Part shown: positions 26,862-34,826 of the stretch, one piece after another
How the letters are laid out: each line of letters starts with the position of its first letter
How positions within the stretch are numbered: position 1 is the stretch's first letter
Source: Nitrosospira sp.
GTDB taxonomy: Bacteria > Pseudomonadota > Gammaproteobacteria > Burkholderiales > Nitrosomonadaceae
Reading direction: 5' to 3'
Assembly (NCBI GenBank): GCA_026399575.1
Contig: JAPLQS010000054.1
Span: 1 to 64,000, forward strand
Length of the DNA: 64,000 bases
The notes under the pieces: generated by a model
Databases searched by the model: none
Told to the model about the DNA's origin: nothing
Seen by the model: the letters and a program-made list of their open reading frames with translations, nothing else
Program-made: the position numbers and the translations under genes

Positions 26862-28034
26862 ATGCCTGGTTTCGAGGTGTTTGGAGAAGAGGAGCGAAAG
26901 GCTATTAATGATCTATTTGACGCCAATGGTGGAATTCTGTTTGCGCATGGTTTTGACGCATTGCGTAAAGGTATATACAAAGTACGGGAATTCGAGTCCA
27001 TTTTATCTGAAAAATTTCATGTGCCGCATGCACAGGCTGTCTGTTCTGGATCGGCTGCACTTAGAGTTGCATTGGCGGCACTTGATATTGGTCCAGGTGA
27101 TGAAGTTATTATTCCTGCTTTTACCTTTGTAGCTACGGCAGAAGCGATCATCCAGTCTGGTGCAGATCTGGTCATCATCGATATTGATGACACATTTAAT
27201 CTGGACCCGGATGCATTTGCAGCGGCCATTAGCGAGCGTACCAAAGCCGTCATTCCCGTCCATATGATGGGTGCGCCGGCCGCTATGGATCGGATTGTTG
27301 AAATAGCACGAGCGCGCGGCATAAGAGTGCTTGAAGATTCTGCTCAAGGTGTCGGTGGGCAGTTTAAAGGACGATATCTGGGCACTATCGGAGATATTGG
27401 TTGCTACAGTTTCGATGCGGGCAAGGTGATTATTACCGGGGAAGGCGGGATGGTCGTGACTGCTGACAAAGATCTCTTTATCAGAGCGCGAGCTTATCAT
27501 GATCATGGACATGAATATTCGACGATGGTTGGAAGGGGGGAGGAAGGTACGATAGGGGAGGGGTTTAACTATCGCATGACTGAACTGCAGGGCGCTATCG
27601 GTATTGTCCAGCTTGGTAAACTGGACATGATTCTGTCTTCGCAGCGAGCTAACAAGGCAAAACTCAAGAAAAGGCTGGTCGAGAATGGGTTTCCTTTCCG
27701 ATATAGGAGGATTCTTGACGAAGGTGAGCTTGGCGACTCCCTGATATTTATGCTGAAGGATAGAGCTCAGACACAGGCTTTCCTGGCTGGCATGAAGAGG
27801 GAGGGCCTTGGTACAAAGAATGTTCCAGATGCGATACGATGGCATTTCGCGAAGCACTGGTCCCATATGTTTCAGAAACATGGTTGGTACCGCGATACTT
27901 ACAAAACGGAATGGCAGCGGTCGGCTGATATACTGGAGACCGCGATAGCTCTGCCGATCATGATCCGAATGACTGATGAGCGGATCGAAGAAATCGCGCA
28001 TAAGATACTCAAGATAACGGCTGAAGTTACCTGA
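26862..28034 (+). CDS. KdnA-like PLP sugar aminotransferase
   Basis: 390 residues from ATG 26862, preceded by AAGGAAG; the ATG-like start at 26820 lies in the pseudogene. The opening MPGFEVFGEEERKAINDLF and the overall layout resemble KdnA, which aminates 8-oxo-Kdo to 8-amino-Kdo in Shewanella. CYSFDAGKVIITGEGG carries the PLP lysine and VLEDSAQGVGG the PLP-stacking region. KdnB, the dehydrogenase partner of KdnA, is absent, but a GMC oxidoreductase lies upstream. TGATG overlap with the CMP-sugar synthetase ties the two products together. Similarity to KdnA is from memory; the substrate is not proven. Confidence 0.75.
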   Translation: MPGFEVFGEEERKAINDLFDANGGILFAHGFDALRKGIYKVREFESILSEKFHVPHAQAVCSGSAALRVALAALDIGPGDEVIIPAFTFVATAEAIIQSGADLVIIDIDDTFNLDPDAFAAAISERTKAVIPVHMMGAPAAMDRIVEIARARGIRVLEDSAQGVGGQFKGRYLGTIGDIGCYSFDAGKVIITGEGGMVVTADKDLFIRARAYHDHGHEYSTMVGRGEEGTIGEGFNYRMTELQGAIGIVQLGKLDMILSSQRANKAKLKKRLVENGFPFRYRRILDEGELGDSLIFMLKDRAQTQAFLAGMKREGLGTKNVPDAIRWHFAKHWSHMFQKHGWYRDTYKTEWQRSADILETAIALPIMIRMTDERIEEIAHKILKITAEVT

Positions 28035-28738
28035 TGCTGTTAGCTATTATCCCCGCACGAGGCGGATCAAAAGGCATACCTAGAAAGAATATGGCTCTTC
28101 TAGGGGGGAGACCATTGGTCGAGTACTCGATCGAGGCAGCCAAGAAGAGTCGATTCATCGATGAAATCCTTCTCTCCACGGATGATGACGAAATTGCAAG
28201 TGTGGGGCGGCACTTTGGTTTGGACGTAAGCTACCGTCGCCCCGCGGAACTAGCCGAGGATGCGACGGCGATGATTGACACGTTAGAGCATGGTCTTCAT
28301 TGGATTGGGAATGCTCGTGGCAGGTTGCCGGATGAAGTTATTCTGCTGCAGCCCACATCACCACTACGTTCTGTGCAAGATATTGACGGTGCCATAGCTC
28401 TTTTTCACGAGTCAGGGGCGCCTTCCCTGGTTAGCGTGCATCCCATGGGCGAGCATCCCTGTGAATGCATCGTTGGTAACTCGAAAGAATGGAAATACTT
28501 GGCATCCCCTCCGGGGGGCGCTGTTCGCCGGCAGGACTATGAAAATAATTTCTTTTTTATCAATGGGGCCATATATCTCGCCGGAACTAAGACATTGTTG
28601 TCCCGGCGCAGTTTCGTCTATCCTCAAGAGACAGTAATGTTTGTTATGCCTCGGGAAAGGGGGATGGATATAGACACATACCTTGATCTGAATATTGCTG
28701 AAGCGATTATTGGTTTTGCTGGTCCGAATGCTGGATAA
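28034..28738 (+). CDS. legF: CMP-nonulosonate cytidylyltransferase (NeuA/LegF family)
   Basis: 234 residues. IIPARGGSKGIPRKNMALLGG is broken by no gap and holds the CTP-binding loop; LLQPTSPLRSVQDID and GMDIDTYLDLNIAEA (metal-binding Asp pair) are typical of NeuA/LegF/PseF. It activates the 9-carbon acid with CTP before transfer. Because the 16.6-24.2 kb operon lacks its own cytidylyltransferase, this is the likely LegF, although coupling to the KdnA-like gene leaves open a different acid. PseF (43510-44211) serves the other pathway. Confidence 0.82.
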   Translation: MLLAIIPARGGSKGIPRKNMALLGGRPLVEYSIEAAKKSRFIDEILLSTDDDEIASVGRHFGLDVSYRRPAELAEDATAMIDTLEHGLHWIGNARGRLPDEVILLQPTSPLRSVQDIDGAIALFHESGAPSLVSVHPMGEHPCECIVGNSKEWKYLASPPGGAVRRQDYENNFFFINGAIYLAGTKTLLSRRSFVYPQETVMFVMPRERGMDIDTYLDLNIAEAIIGFAGPNAG

Positions 28739-28831
28739 AGGTACCAGAATTGCACGCGGACTTCCCCTGTATCTGTTCATCGTCGACATACGTATAAAGA
28801 TAACGACAAGCTGAAATAATTGAATACGAAA

Positions 28832-29986
28832 ATGGCAGTGACCGATATTATCATTCTTACTGAATCGCCATTTAGCAGGAGAGACTACGACCGCTTTGGA
28901 GTGGAGCTGCTAAGCAAAAGATTTCAAGTTTCAATTCTGGATTGCACGCGATGGTTGAAACCGGAGTTCTGGGATAAATATCAAGAGACTGCTTACCGCT
29001 GCCCGGGCTATGTATCTGTTACTGATCTTGGCTCTTTGATTGGCCACATTCATAACCCGGTTAAAGCCATAGCGATCGACTATCTTGGTAGCTGTGCCGG
29101 AAGTAAGCGCATCAGGAAAGAGTTCAAAGATTGCAATATTTCAAGAGCCATTGTTCTTCACGGACTTATACCCACGCCAACCATTAGATGGCCAGACAAG
29201 GTTGGTTTGTTCATCTCTTCAAACACGCCACTTTCCATGCTTAAAAAGATCCACAGGCGAAATAAACAAATATTAAGTCCAGATCCGGCACCCGAGATCG
29301 CATTATTGGCCGGCACTGCAGGTTTGAAAGATAAAAGGCTACATGGTCTGGTGCACAGGATATGGGCACATTCTTTTGATTTTGACATTTATTTGGAAAA
29401 TAAAGGGCAGGCATCTACCTCAGTTGCACCTTATGCTGTGTTCCTCGATGAAGATATGGTGCATCACTCGGATTACACTCATTTGGAAATCAAGTTGCCC
29501 GCAACTGAAGAAGCTTACTACACCTCAATGAATAGTTTTTTCCAGAAGTTTGAGCATGAATTCGGCATACCAGTTAAAGTCGCGGCCCATCCACGCTCCC
29601 GTTATGATTTACGCCCACAACTATGGAATCGCCGCACAACAATTTATGGAAAAACCGCTCAGTTGGTGCGTGATGCCACAATAGTCTTGTGTCATCAATC
29701 AACTTCTGTCAGTTTTGCGGTGATGTGGCGCAAACCCCTTCTATATTTGACGACTAATGAATTGATGTCGAGTTATCTTCAGCCTAGGATCGCTCTTGGA
29801 AGTACCCTCTTGCGAGCCCATTTAATCAACATAGACGGGCACAATGGGCTGCCGGCCATAGAGTCGCTTCTTGCGGTGGATGAGGGGGCTTATGCAAAAT
29901 ACACCGACGAATACATAAAACGGACAGGCACCCCCAATTTTCCAGCATGGCATATATTTTCTGAATATATACAGAATTCTTTGTGA
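28832..29986 (+). CDS. Unrecognised protein, possible GT-B sialyltransferase-like enzyme
   Basis: About 384 residues (ATG 28832; TTG 28820 also possible). I do not recognise the family with certainty. The C-terminal half contains VKVAAHPRSRYDLRP and then VLCHQSTSVSFAVMWRKPL, the HP and S/T pattern seen in polysialyltransferase-like and CDP-glycerol transferase-like GT-B enzymes. It directly follows the CMP-sugar synthetase gene in the same direction, fitting a transferase using that donor (inference). No signal peptide or membrane segment is evident. Confidence 0.5.
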   Translation: MAVTDIIILTESPFSRRDYDRFGVELLSKRFQVSILDCTRWLKPEFWDKYQETAYRCPGYVSVTDLGSLIGHIHNPVKAIAIDYLGSCAGSKRIRKEFKDCNISRAIVLHGLIPTPTIRWPDKVGLFISSNTPLSMLKKIHRRNKQILSPDPAPEIALLAGTAGLKDKRLHGLVHRIWAHSFDFDIYLENKGQASTSVAPYAVFLDEDMVHHSDYTHLEIKLPATEEAYYTSMNSFFQKFEHEFGIPVKVAAHPRSRYDLRPQLWNRRTTIYGKTAQLVRDATIVLCHQSTSVSFAVMWRKPLLYLTTNELMSSYLQPRIALGSTLLRAHLINIDGHNGLPAIESLLAVDEGAYAKYTDEYIKRTGTPNFPAWHIFSEYIQNSL

Positions 29987-30042
29987 TTCAGAGATATGCT
30001 TAGAAAGTGATGATAAGGATGCGCGCGCCGATGCTGATCGAT

Positions 30043-31248
30043 TCACTGCCATAGAGACAGGGCCTTGTCCGCCAAAGTCTGCCCGATGGCCAAGGACGCA
30101 GTCGCTGCCGGCGAGGGCGCATTGCAGACCTGGATTACGTTGCCACTGATACGAATATCGAAGTCATCGAGCAGGCGCCCATTCCGGTCGCAAGCCTGGG
30201 CTCGAATGCCGGCACCACCCGGCTCAAGATGATCTGCCCGTATCTCGGGAATGAGTTTCTGCAGCGCACTTACAAATGCTCTTTTGCTGATTGAGCGGTG
30301 GAACTCCCCCAACCCGGTTCGCCAATATTTGCCAACTACTTTGCGAAATCCAGGCCAGGTGATCGCCTCCCAGGTATCGTGCAGGTTGAAATCTGTTTTG
30401 CGGTAAGCTTCCCGCCCGAAGGCAAAGACGGCATTTGGGCCGCACTCGATGCCGCCACTAATCATGCGGGTAAAATGTACGCCAAGAAACGGAAAGGCCG
30501 GGTCAGGTACGGGATAGATTAGATGGTTCACAAGATGAAGTGCCGACTGTTTAAGCTTGTAGTACTCGCCGCGGAACGGCAGGATGCATAGCGATAGCTC
30601 CGGTTCGGTTACGCGGGCCAGGCGATCCGATTGCAGGCCGGCACAGACAACGGTGATCTGTGTAGTATAAGTACACGACTCGCCTATCACCTCGGTCTGA
30701 TTACCATGGCGTCGGATATCCAGGATACGTTCGCCAAGAACAATTTCCGCGCCCATCTCAGTCAGCTTCTCTGCATACTTTCTAGCCACTGCAACGTAAT
30801 CCACGATTCCGGTCTGAGGTACAAAGAGTCCACGAATACCGTTGCAATGTGGCTCAATTTCACGGATCTCAGCCGGCTGTATAAACCTTAGCCCCTCGAG
30901 ACCGTTTGCCACCCCCCGGCGGTGGAGTTCATCCAACCTGGACACTTCCACTTCAGTGGTTGCAACTACGATTTTGCCGCATATTTCATGCGGAATCGAC
31001 TCCTGCCGGCAAAAGGCCAGCAGTTGTTGGTATCCCGTGCGGCAATTGACAGCTTTAAGTGACCCTGGGCGATAATAAAGCCCCGAGTGAATCACTCCGC
31101 TATTATGCCCGGTCTGATGCTGCGCCAGGTTCGATTCTTTCTCGATGAGCATCAAGCGAGTGCCTGGCCGCGCTTGCAAGATACGCAGCGCGGCGGCCAG
31201 GCCGAGGATGCCGCCGCCAATTATAATGACATCGATATTATTGGTCAT
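30043..31248 (-). CDS. lhgO: L-2-hydroxyglutarate oxidase-like FAD enzyme (LhgO family)
   Basis: 401 residues, DAO-type FAD fold. VIIIGGGILGLAAALRI binds FAD; HNSGVIHSGLYYRPGSLKA and GGAGIRAQACDRNGRLLDDF match LhgO/YgaF, which oxidises L-2-hydroxyglutarate to 2-oxoglutarate and passes electrons to the membrane quinone pool. Length equals the family norm. Its place inside a glycan locus, divergent from a 2-oxoglutarate-dependent dioxygenase, is unusual and may signal oxidation of another 2-hydroxy acid. Confidence 0.82.
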   Translation of the reverse strand: MTNNIDVIIIGGGILGLAAALRILQARPGTRLMLIEKESNLAQHQTGHNSGVIHSGLYYRPGSLKAVNCRTGYQQLLAFCRQESIPHEICGKIVVATTEVEVSRLDELHRRGVANGLEGLRFIQPAEIREIEPHCNGIRGLFVPQTGIVDYVAVARKYAEKLTEMGAEIVLGERILDIRRHGNQTEVIGESCTYTTQITVVCAGLQSDRLARVTEPELSLCILPFRGEYYKLKQSALHLVNHLIYPVPDPAFPFLGVHFTRMISGGIECGPNAVFAFGREAYRKTDFNLHDTWEAITWPGFRKVVGKYWRTGLGEFHRSISKRAFVSALQKLIPEIRADHLEPGGAGIRAQACDRNGRLLDDFDIRISGNVIQVCNAPSPAATASLAIGQTLADKALSLWQ

Positions 31249-31339
31249 ATTTGAACCTAGGTGATGAAAAGGTAGTAGATTTCCCGCTTACAGGTTTATT
31301 CGGATTCACGGGGACACTTCTTTGCGACTACTGGTTTGC

Positions 31340-31345
31340 TATAAT
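31340..31345 (+). promoter_or_regulatory. Possible extended -10 promoter element for the PhyH gene
   Basis: TGC followed by TATAAT (31340-31345) fits an extended -10; no good -35 is seen. It lies in the 249-base divergent gap between lhgO and the dioxygenase gene. Nothing else stands out in 31249-31497. Confidence 0.3.
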
Positions 31346-31497
31346 AACGCAGTGAACGGGTCTAATATTAAATGGTTAAATCCACCGCCACCGATATGGA
31401 CAGCCTTAGAGTACAAACAGATTTGATCCAGCGCAACTAAAGGTTAGTGAGATGCAATGTAAAGGGCAGTATTCACCGAGTCAGTGGAGAGTTCCAC

Positions 31498-32430
31498 GTG
31501 TCTAATTTTCCTGAGAATTTCAAGCAATCTCTTGAAGTGAATGGCTACTGCCTTTTCAAGAATGTCATTTCAGATAGAACCGTTGATCTAGCCCGAGCTG
31601 CTTATCAGCGGATGCTGTGCAAAATAGAGGCGGGCGGCTATCCGTTTTTCAGGATTTATGACAATTATTGGCTGCTAAATATTGCTGGTATTGAACATAT
31701 TTTCCATCCAGACATTTTTGAGCCAGATTTATTTGCTGCGGTAGTGGAGTCAGGTTTACTCCCCAAAGCGATGGGACTATTGGGGACGACTACTCCTGTC
31801 ATGCTGCTTAATCGTATTCACTGCACCACGCACTATAGTCACACAGGAATTTGGCACCGTGATGCCGACGCATGCACAGAACCGCACTTGCAAATGGCAT
31901 TATTTCTTTTTGATGAGGATCGTTTCTTTGTTGTTCCTGGTAGCCACCAAAGGGAATTATCAACTGAGGAAAATCATCTGTTAAGCGTCAGCAGGATGGC
32001 TTGCTTGCCAAATCAGATGACTATAGGTGGGCAAGCCGGTGACTTGATGTTTTTTAAGTCTTCAATTCTTCATCGAGGGAGTTGTATTCAGCAGCGTGCC
32101 CATGTCCACTTTCGTATCGGGAAAGGCGATCCACAAATACCCTTTCAATCTGAATGCAGAGAGGAGTTTGGGCGCCGTGAAGTCCTTGATCTCTGTGATG
32201 AACATTGGGAGAAGATGTTCACTTGCAATATGTACGATAGCCAGGATTCCAGGAAGTCTGTCTGCGGTTCTTCGTCTAATAGTTCGCGCGGAATACTGAA
32301 ACGATTGATGGCAACGTTCCTACATCATTTCTTGTTTTTACTTCCTGAATCGTCGCCGTTGTTCAGTCGTTTGCAATGGGTAGCACCGAATCTTCGACTT
32401 CAGAAAGTATTTGGTTTGGGGAGAAAATAA
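31498..32430 (+). CDS. PhyH-family Fe(II)/2-oxoglutarate dioxygenase
   Basis: 310 residues. IWHRDADA supplies the HxD iron ligands, SSILHRGSC the distal His and HVHFRIG the Arg that grips 2-oxoglutarate. Such enzymes hydroxylate diverse small molecules and sugars. GTG 31498 with GGAGAG 6 bases before is preferred over the upstream in-frame GTG at 31447. The substrate is unknown; hydroxylation of a lipid or sugar of the surface glycan is a guess from context. A hydrophobic patch near residue 265 (MATFLHHFLFLLPE) is odd for a soluble enzyme. Confidence 0.72.
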   Translation: MSNFPENFKQSLEVNGYCLFKNVISDRTVDLARAAYQRMLCKIEAGGYPFFRIYDNYWLLNIAGIEHIFHPDIFEPDLFAAVVESGLLPKAMGLLGTTTPVMLLNRIHCTTHYSHTGIWHRDADACTEPHLQMALFLFDEDRFFVVPGSHQRELSTEENHLLSVSRMACLPNQMTIGGQAGDLMFFKSSILHRGSCIQQRAHVHFRIGKGDPQIPFQSECREEFGRREVLDLCDEHWEKMFTCNMYDSQDSRKSVCGSSSNSSRGILKRLMATFLHHFLFLLPESSPLFSRLQWVAPNLRLQKVFGLGRK

Positions 32431-32472
32431 AGTGTAAATCACCTCCAAGTCACTAGACAGCTTTAAGTCTTG

Positions 32473-33805
32473 GAGGGTGTCCTGAATTTTGTGTAAACGG
32501 AATTCATTAATGCTGCGGCATCCTATCCCCGAACTGAATAGTAAAGCGGTTAAGCGCAGCTTTCCAGTCCCTTATTGGCATCGTCCATTTTCGGCTGATG
32601 TTTTGCTGTGCAAGATAGAATAGTTTTAACAGTGCCTCATCAGATGGAAACGAACCACGGTTCTTGGTAATTTTCCTCAGGCTCATGTTCAGCGATTCAA
32701 TTGCATTGGTGGTGTAGATCACTCGCCGGATCTCCGGCGGGTAGTCAAAGAACGGCGTAATACGCGCCCAGTTGCGCCGCCAGCTTTGGCCAATAGGCGG
32801 ATAGCTCTCATTCCATTTGGCCTCAAACGCAGTGAGCTGTTGTTCGGCTTCTTCAACTGTGGCAGCGGTATAAATAGCACGCAGATCAGTTGCCACCTCC
32901 TTGCGCAGTTTCCAGCTGACGTAGTTCAGGCCATGGCGCACCATGTGCACGATACACAGCTGCACGGCGGTCTTGGGAAACGCGGTTTCAATGGCTTCCG
33001 GGAAGCCCTTCAGCCCATCTACGCAGGCGATGAAGATGTCAGACACGCCGCGATTCTTGAGTTCGGTCACCACTTGCAACCAGAACTTGGCCCCCTCGGT
33101 CTGGGCGATCCAGATACCCAACAGTTCCTTCTCGCCATCCAGCTTGATGCCCAGCGCCAGATACACGGCCTTGATGCGCACCGCACCGTTATCGCGCACT
33201 TTGGCGTGGATGCAGTCGAGATAGACGATAGGGTACAACGCATCGAGCGGGCGGGACTGCCAGGTTTTGACATCCTCGATGACGGCATCGGTCACCGATG
33301 AGATCAGGCTGGGCGATACCTCGGTGCCGTACATCTCTTCCAGGTGGCCTTGTATCTCGCGCACCGTCATGCCGCGGGCGTATAGGGACAGTATCTTGTC
33401 GTCGAATCCCGTCCAGCGGGTCTGGTGCTTGGGGATGAGTTGGGGTTCAAAGCTACCGTTGCGGTCGCGCGGGATTTCTATCGGCAGTTCGCCGAATTCG
33501 CCCTTGAGCGTCTTGCGGCTGGTGCCGTTGCGGGTATTGCCAGCGGCATTGGCGACTGGTTCATGTTTGTCATGCCCTAGGTGCGCTGCTATCTCGGCTT
33601 GCAGGGCGCGTTCTACAATGGCCTTGGTGAGTTGCTTAAGCAGACCATGCTCGCCAATCAGGTCTTCAGGTTTCTGGTAGCCAGCCAGCAGTTGGTCGAT
33701 CAGATCCGGCGATGGTGCTTTTTGTACTGCGGTCATGTTCACTCCTTTTCAAAGTTAGGCAGTTTCCTGCCAAATGACCGTTTACACAAAAATTCTTACA
33801 CCCCC
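32473..33805. mobile_element. Intact IS256-family insertion sequence, 1333 bp
   Basis: Imperfect 28-bp terminal inverted repeats (32473-32500, starting GAGGGTGT and ending GTGTAAACGG; 33778-33805) frame one transposase gene. AAGTCTTG occurs directly outside both ends (32465-32472 and 33806-33813), a perfect 8-bp target duplication typical of IS256. It inserted between two convergent gene ends; the rejoined flank has AGTGTAA and TTACACT arms, so it may have split a terminator hairpin. The perfect duplication argues for recent movement. Confidence 0.92.
32507..33742 (-). CDS. IS256-family mutator-type transposase
   Basis: 411 residues, full length. The DDE residues lie in YLDCIHAKVRDNG, ACVDGLKGFPEAI and TTNAIESLN; QLCIVHMVRH is the mutator-family signature segment. 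It catalyses copy-out-paste-in movement of the element at 32473-33805. Ribosome-binding site AAAGGAG lies just before the start. No frameshift is visible, so it should be active. Confidence 0.95.
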   Translation of the reverse strand: MNMTAVQKAPSPDLIDQLLAGYQKPEDLIGEHGLLKQLTKAIVERALQAEIAAHLGHDKHEPVANAAGNTRNGTSRKTLKGEFGELPIEIPRDRNGSFEPQLIPKHQTRWTGFDDKILSLYARGMTVREIQGHLEEMYGTEVSPSLISSVTDAVIEDVKTWQSRPLDALYPIVYLDCIHAKVRDNGAVRIKAVYLALGIKLDGEKELLGIWIAQTEGAKFWLQVVTELKNRGVSDIFIACVDGLKGFPEAIETAFPKTAVQLCIVHMVRHGLNYVSWKLRKEVATDLRAIYTAATVEEAEQQLTAFEAKWNESYPPIGQSWRRNWARITPFFDYPPEIRRVIYTTNAIESLNMSLRKITKNRGSFPSDEALLKLFYLAQQNISRKWTMPIRDWKAALNRFTIQFGDRMPQH

Positions 33806-33846
33806 AAGTCTTGAACATGGGGTTACACTAGGGATGCAGGAATGGA

Positions 33847-34560
33847 TCAATTCTGAGTAATTTTTACTGAATGTATCATCGTAATTTCCCCTTCTTTTCT
33901 TGTTGAGACAATTCTAAATCCATGCAGCCTGTGCAGTAGTCGATAGAATCGCGGGTAAGCATGACCATTTTCGTTTATAACCAGAATCATTCCTTTTCTA
34001 ACAGTTCTTTCTAATGCCTTAAAGATATCAAATTCAGGGTGGATCAACTCAATCGTTGCAGTATAGGTAATTGCCCAATCAAAAGCGTTGTCAGCCTTGT
34101 CAAGAAAATAGTCTTGCGCAAGGCAATGTTCTACATGAATTAGATCAGGATTGTAGTCCTCGCTTTGCCGGAGCGTTTGGATTGCCTGATCCATAATGTC
34201 AAAACCATACAATTTCGAGAAACCTCTACGTCTCAGTTCAAGAAGAAAACGTCCTTGATTGCAGCAGATATCTAGAATGCTCGCATTTTTCTGTACGTGA
34301 CTACAAACATAATCCACCAATATCATTTCTTCGGGATGGATGACAGAGTAGAAGGCGGTCTTATAGTGAGTTTCATTTGCCCATATGAGCGCATCCTTTT
34401 CTCTTTGCCGCACTTGAAGCTTCCGGAGAATGTTTGCAGTTGGCCTGAATGTGTTGAGGATCTTTCTAGCGTAGATGCCTACTGGAGACTTCCACATCCA
34501 TAAAACAATCTTTTTAGGTGTGGAGATCAGCGCAGGCTTTACTGGAATAGTAGCTCTCAC
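33847..34560 (-). CDS. SAM-dependent methyltransferase
   Basis: 237 residues from GTG 34560 with GGAG 8 bases upstream. ILDICCNQGRFLLELRRRG is motif I and KLYGFDIMD motif II of class I methyltransferases, followed by NAFDWAITYTATIELIH. The N-terminal 60 residues are basic and may contact membrane or substrate. Probably methylates a sugar of the surface glycan. It is convergent with the dioxygenase gene, with the IS256 copy between them. The 34561-34826 gap upstream holds nothing recognisable. Confidence 0.7.
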   Translation of the reverse strand: MRATIPVKPALISTPKKIVLWMWKSPVGIYARKILNTFRPTANILRKLQVRQREKDALIWANETHYKTAFYSVIHPEEMILVDYVCSHVQKNASILDICCNQGRFLLELRRRGFSKLYGFDIMDQAIQTLRQSEDYNPDLIHVEHCLAQDYFLDKADNAFDWAITYTATIELIHPEFDIFKALERTVRKGMILVINENGHAYPRFYRLLHRLHGFRIVSTRKEGEITMIHSVKITQN

Positions 34561-34826
34561 CGTATATACTCCGATACGTTAGCGGTCTTGTAGATTTCCG
34601 AAGCTATGGCTTTAATGGCCTGAATTTCTACTTGAAATATTGTGAAGTAGTCCATCGTTAATTTTCTGCTCTGACGCTTGTGGAATCTGAGTATCCTTCA
34701 TAATTGACTCTTCTTCAACTAATGCGAATCATCGGAGAGGCAACCGTTCGCATGCGGGCACATGAAATCTTGGAGATGGTAAAACCTTTCTGTGCTTAGA
34801 TCCGCCGCCGCTCGTCAATTAAAAAT

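Noticed and set aside
27003-28001. 332-codon minus-strand frame
   Set aside because: Antisense shadow of the KdnA-like aminotransferase gene.
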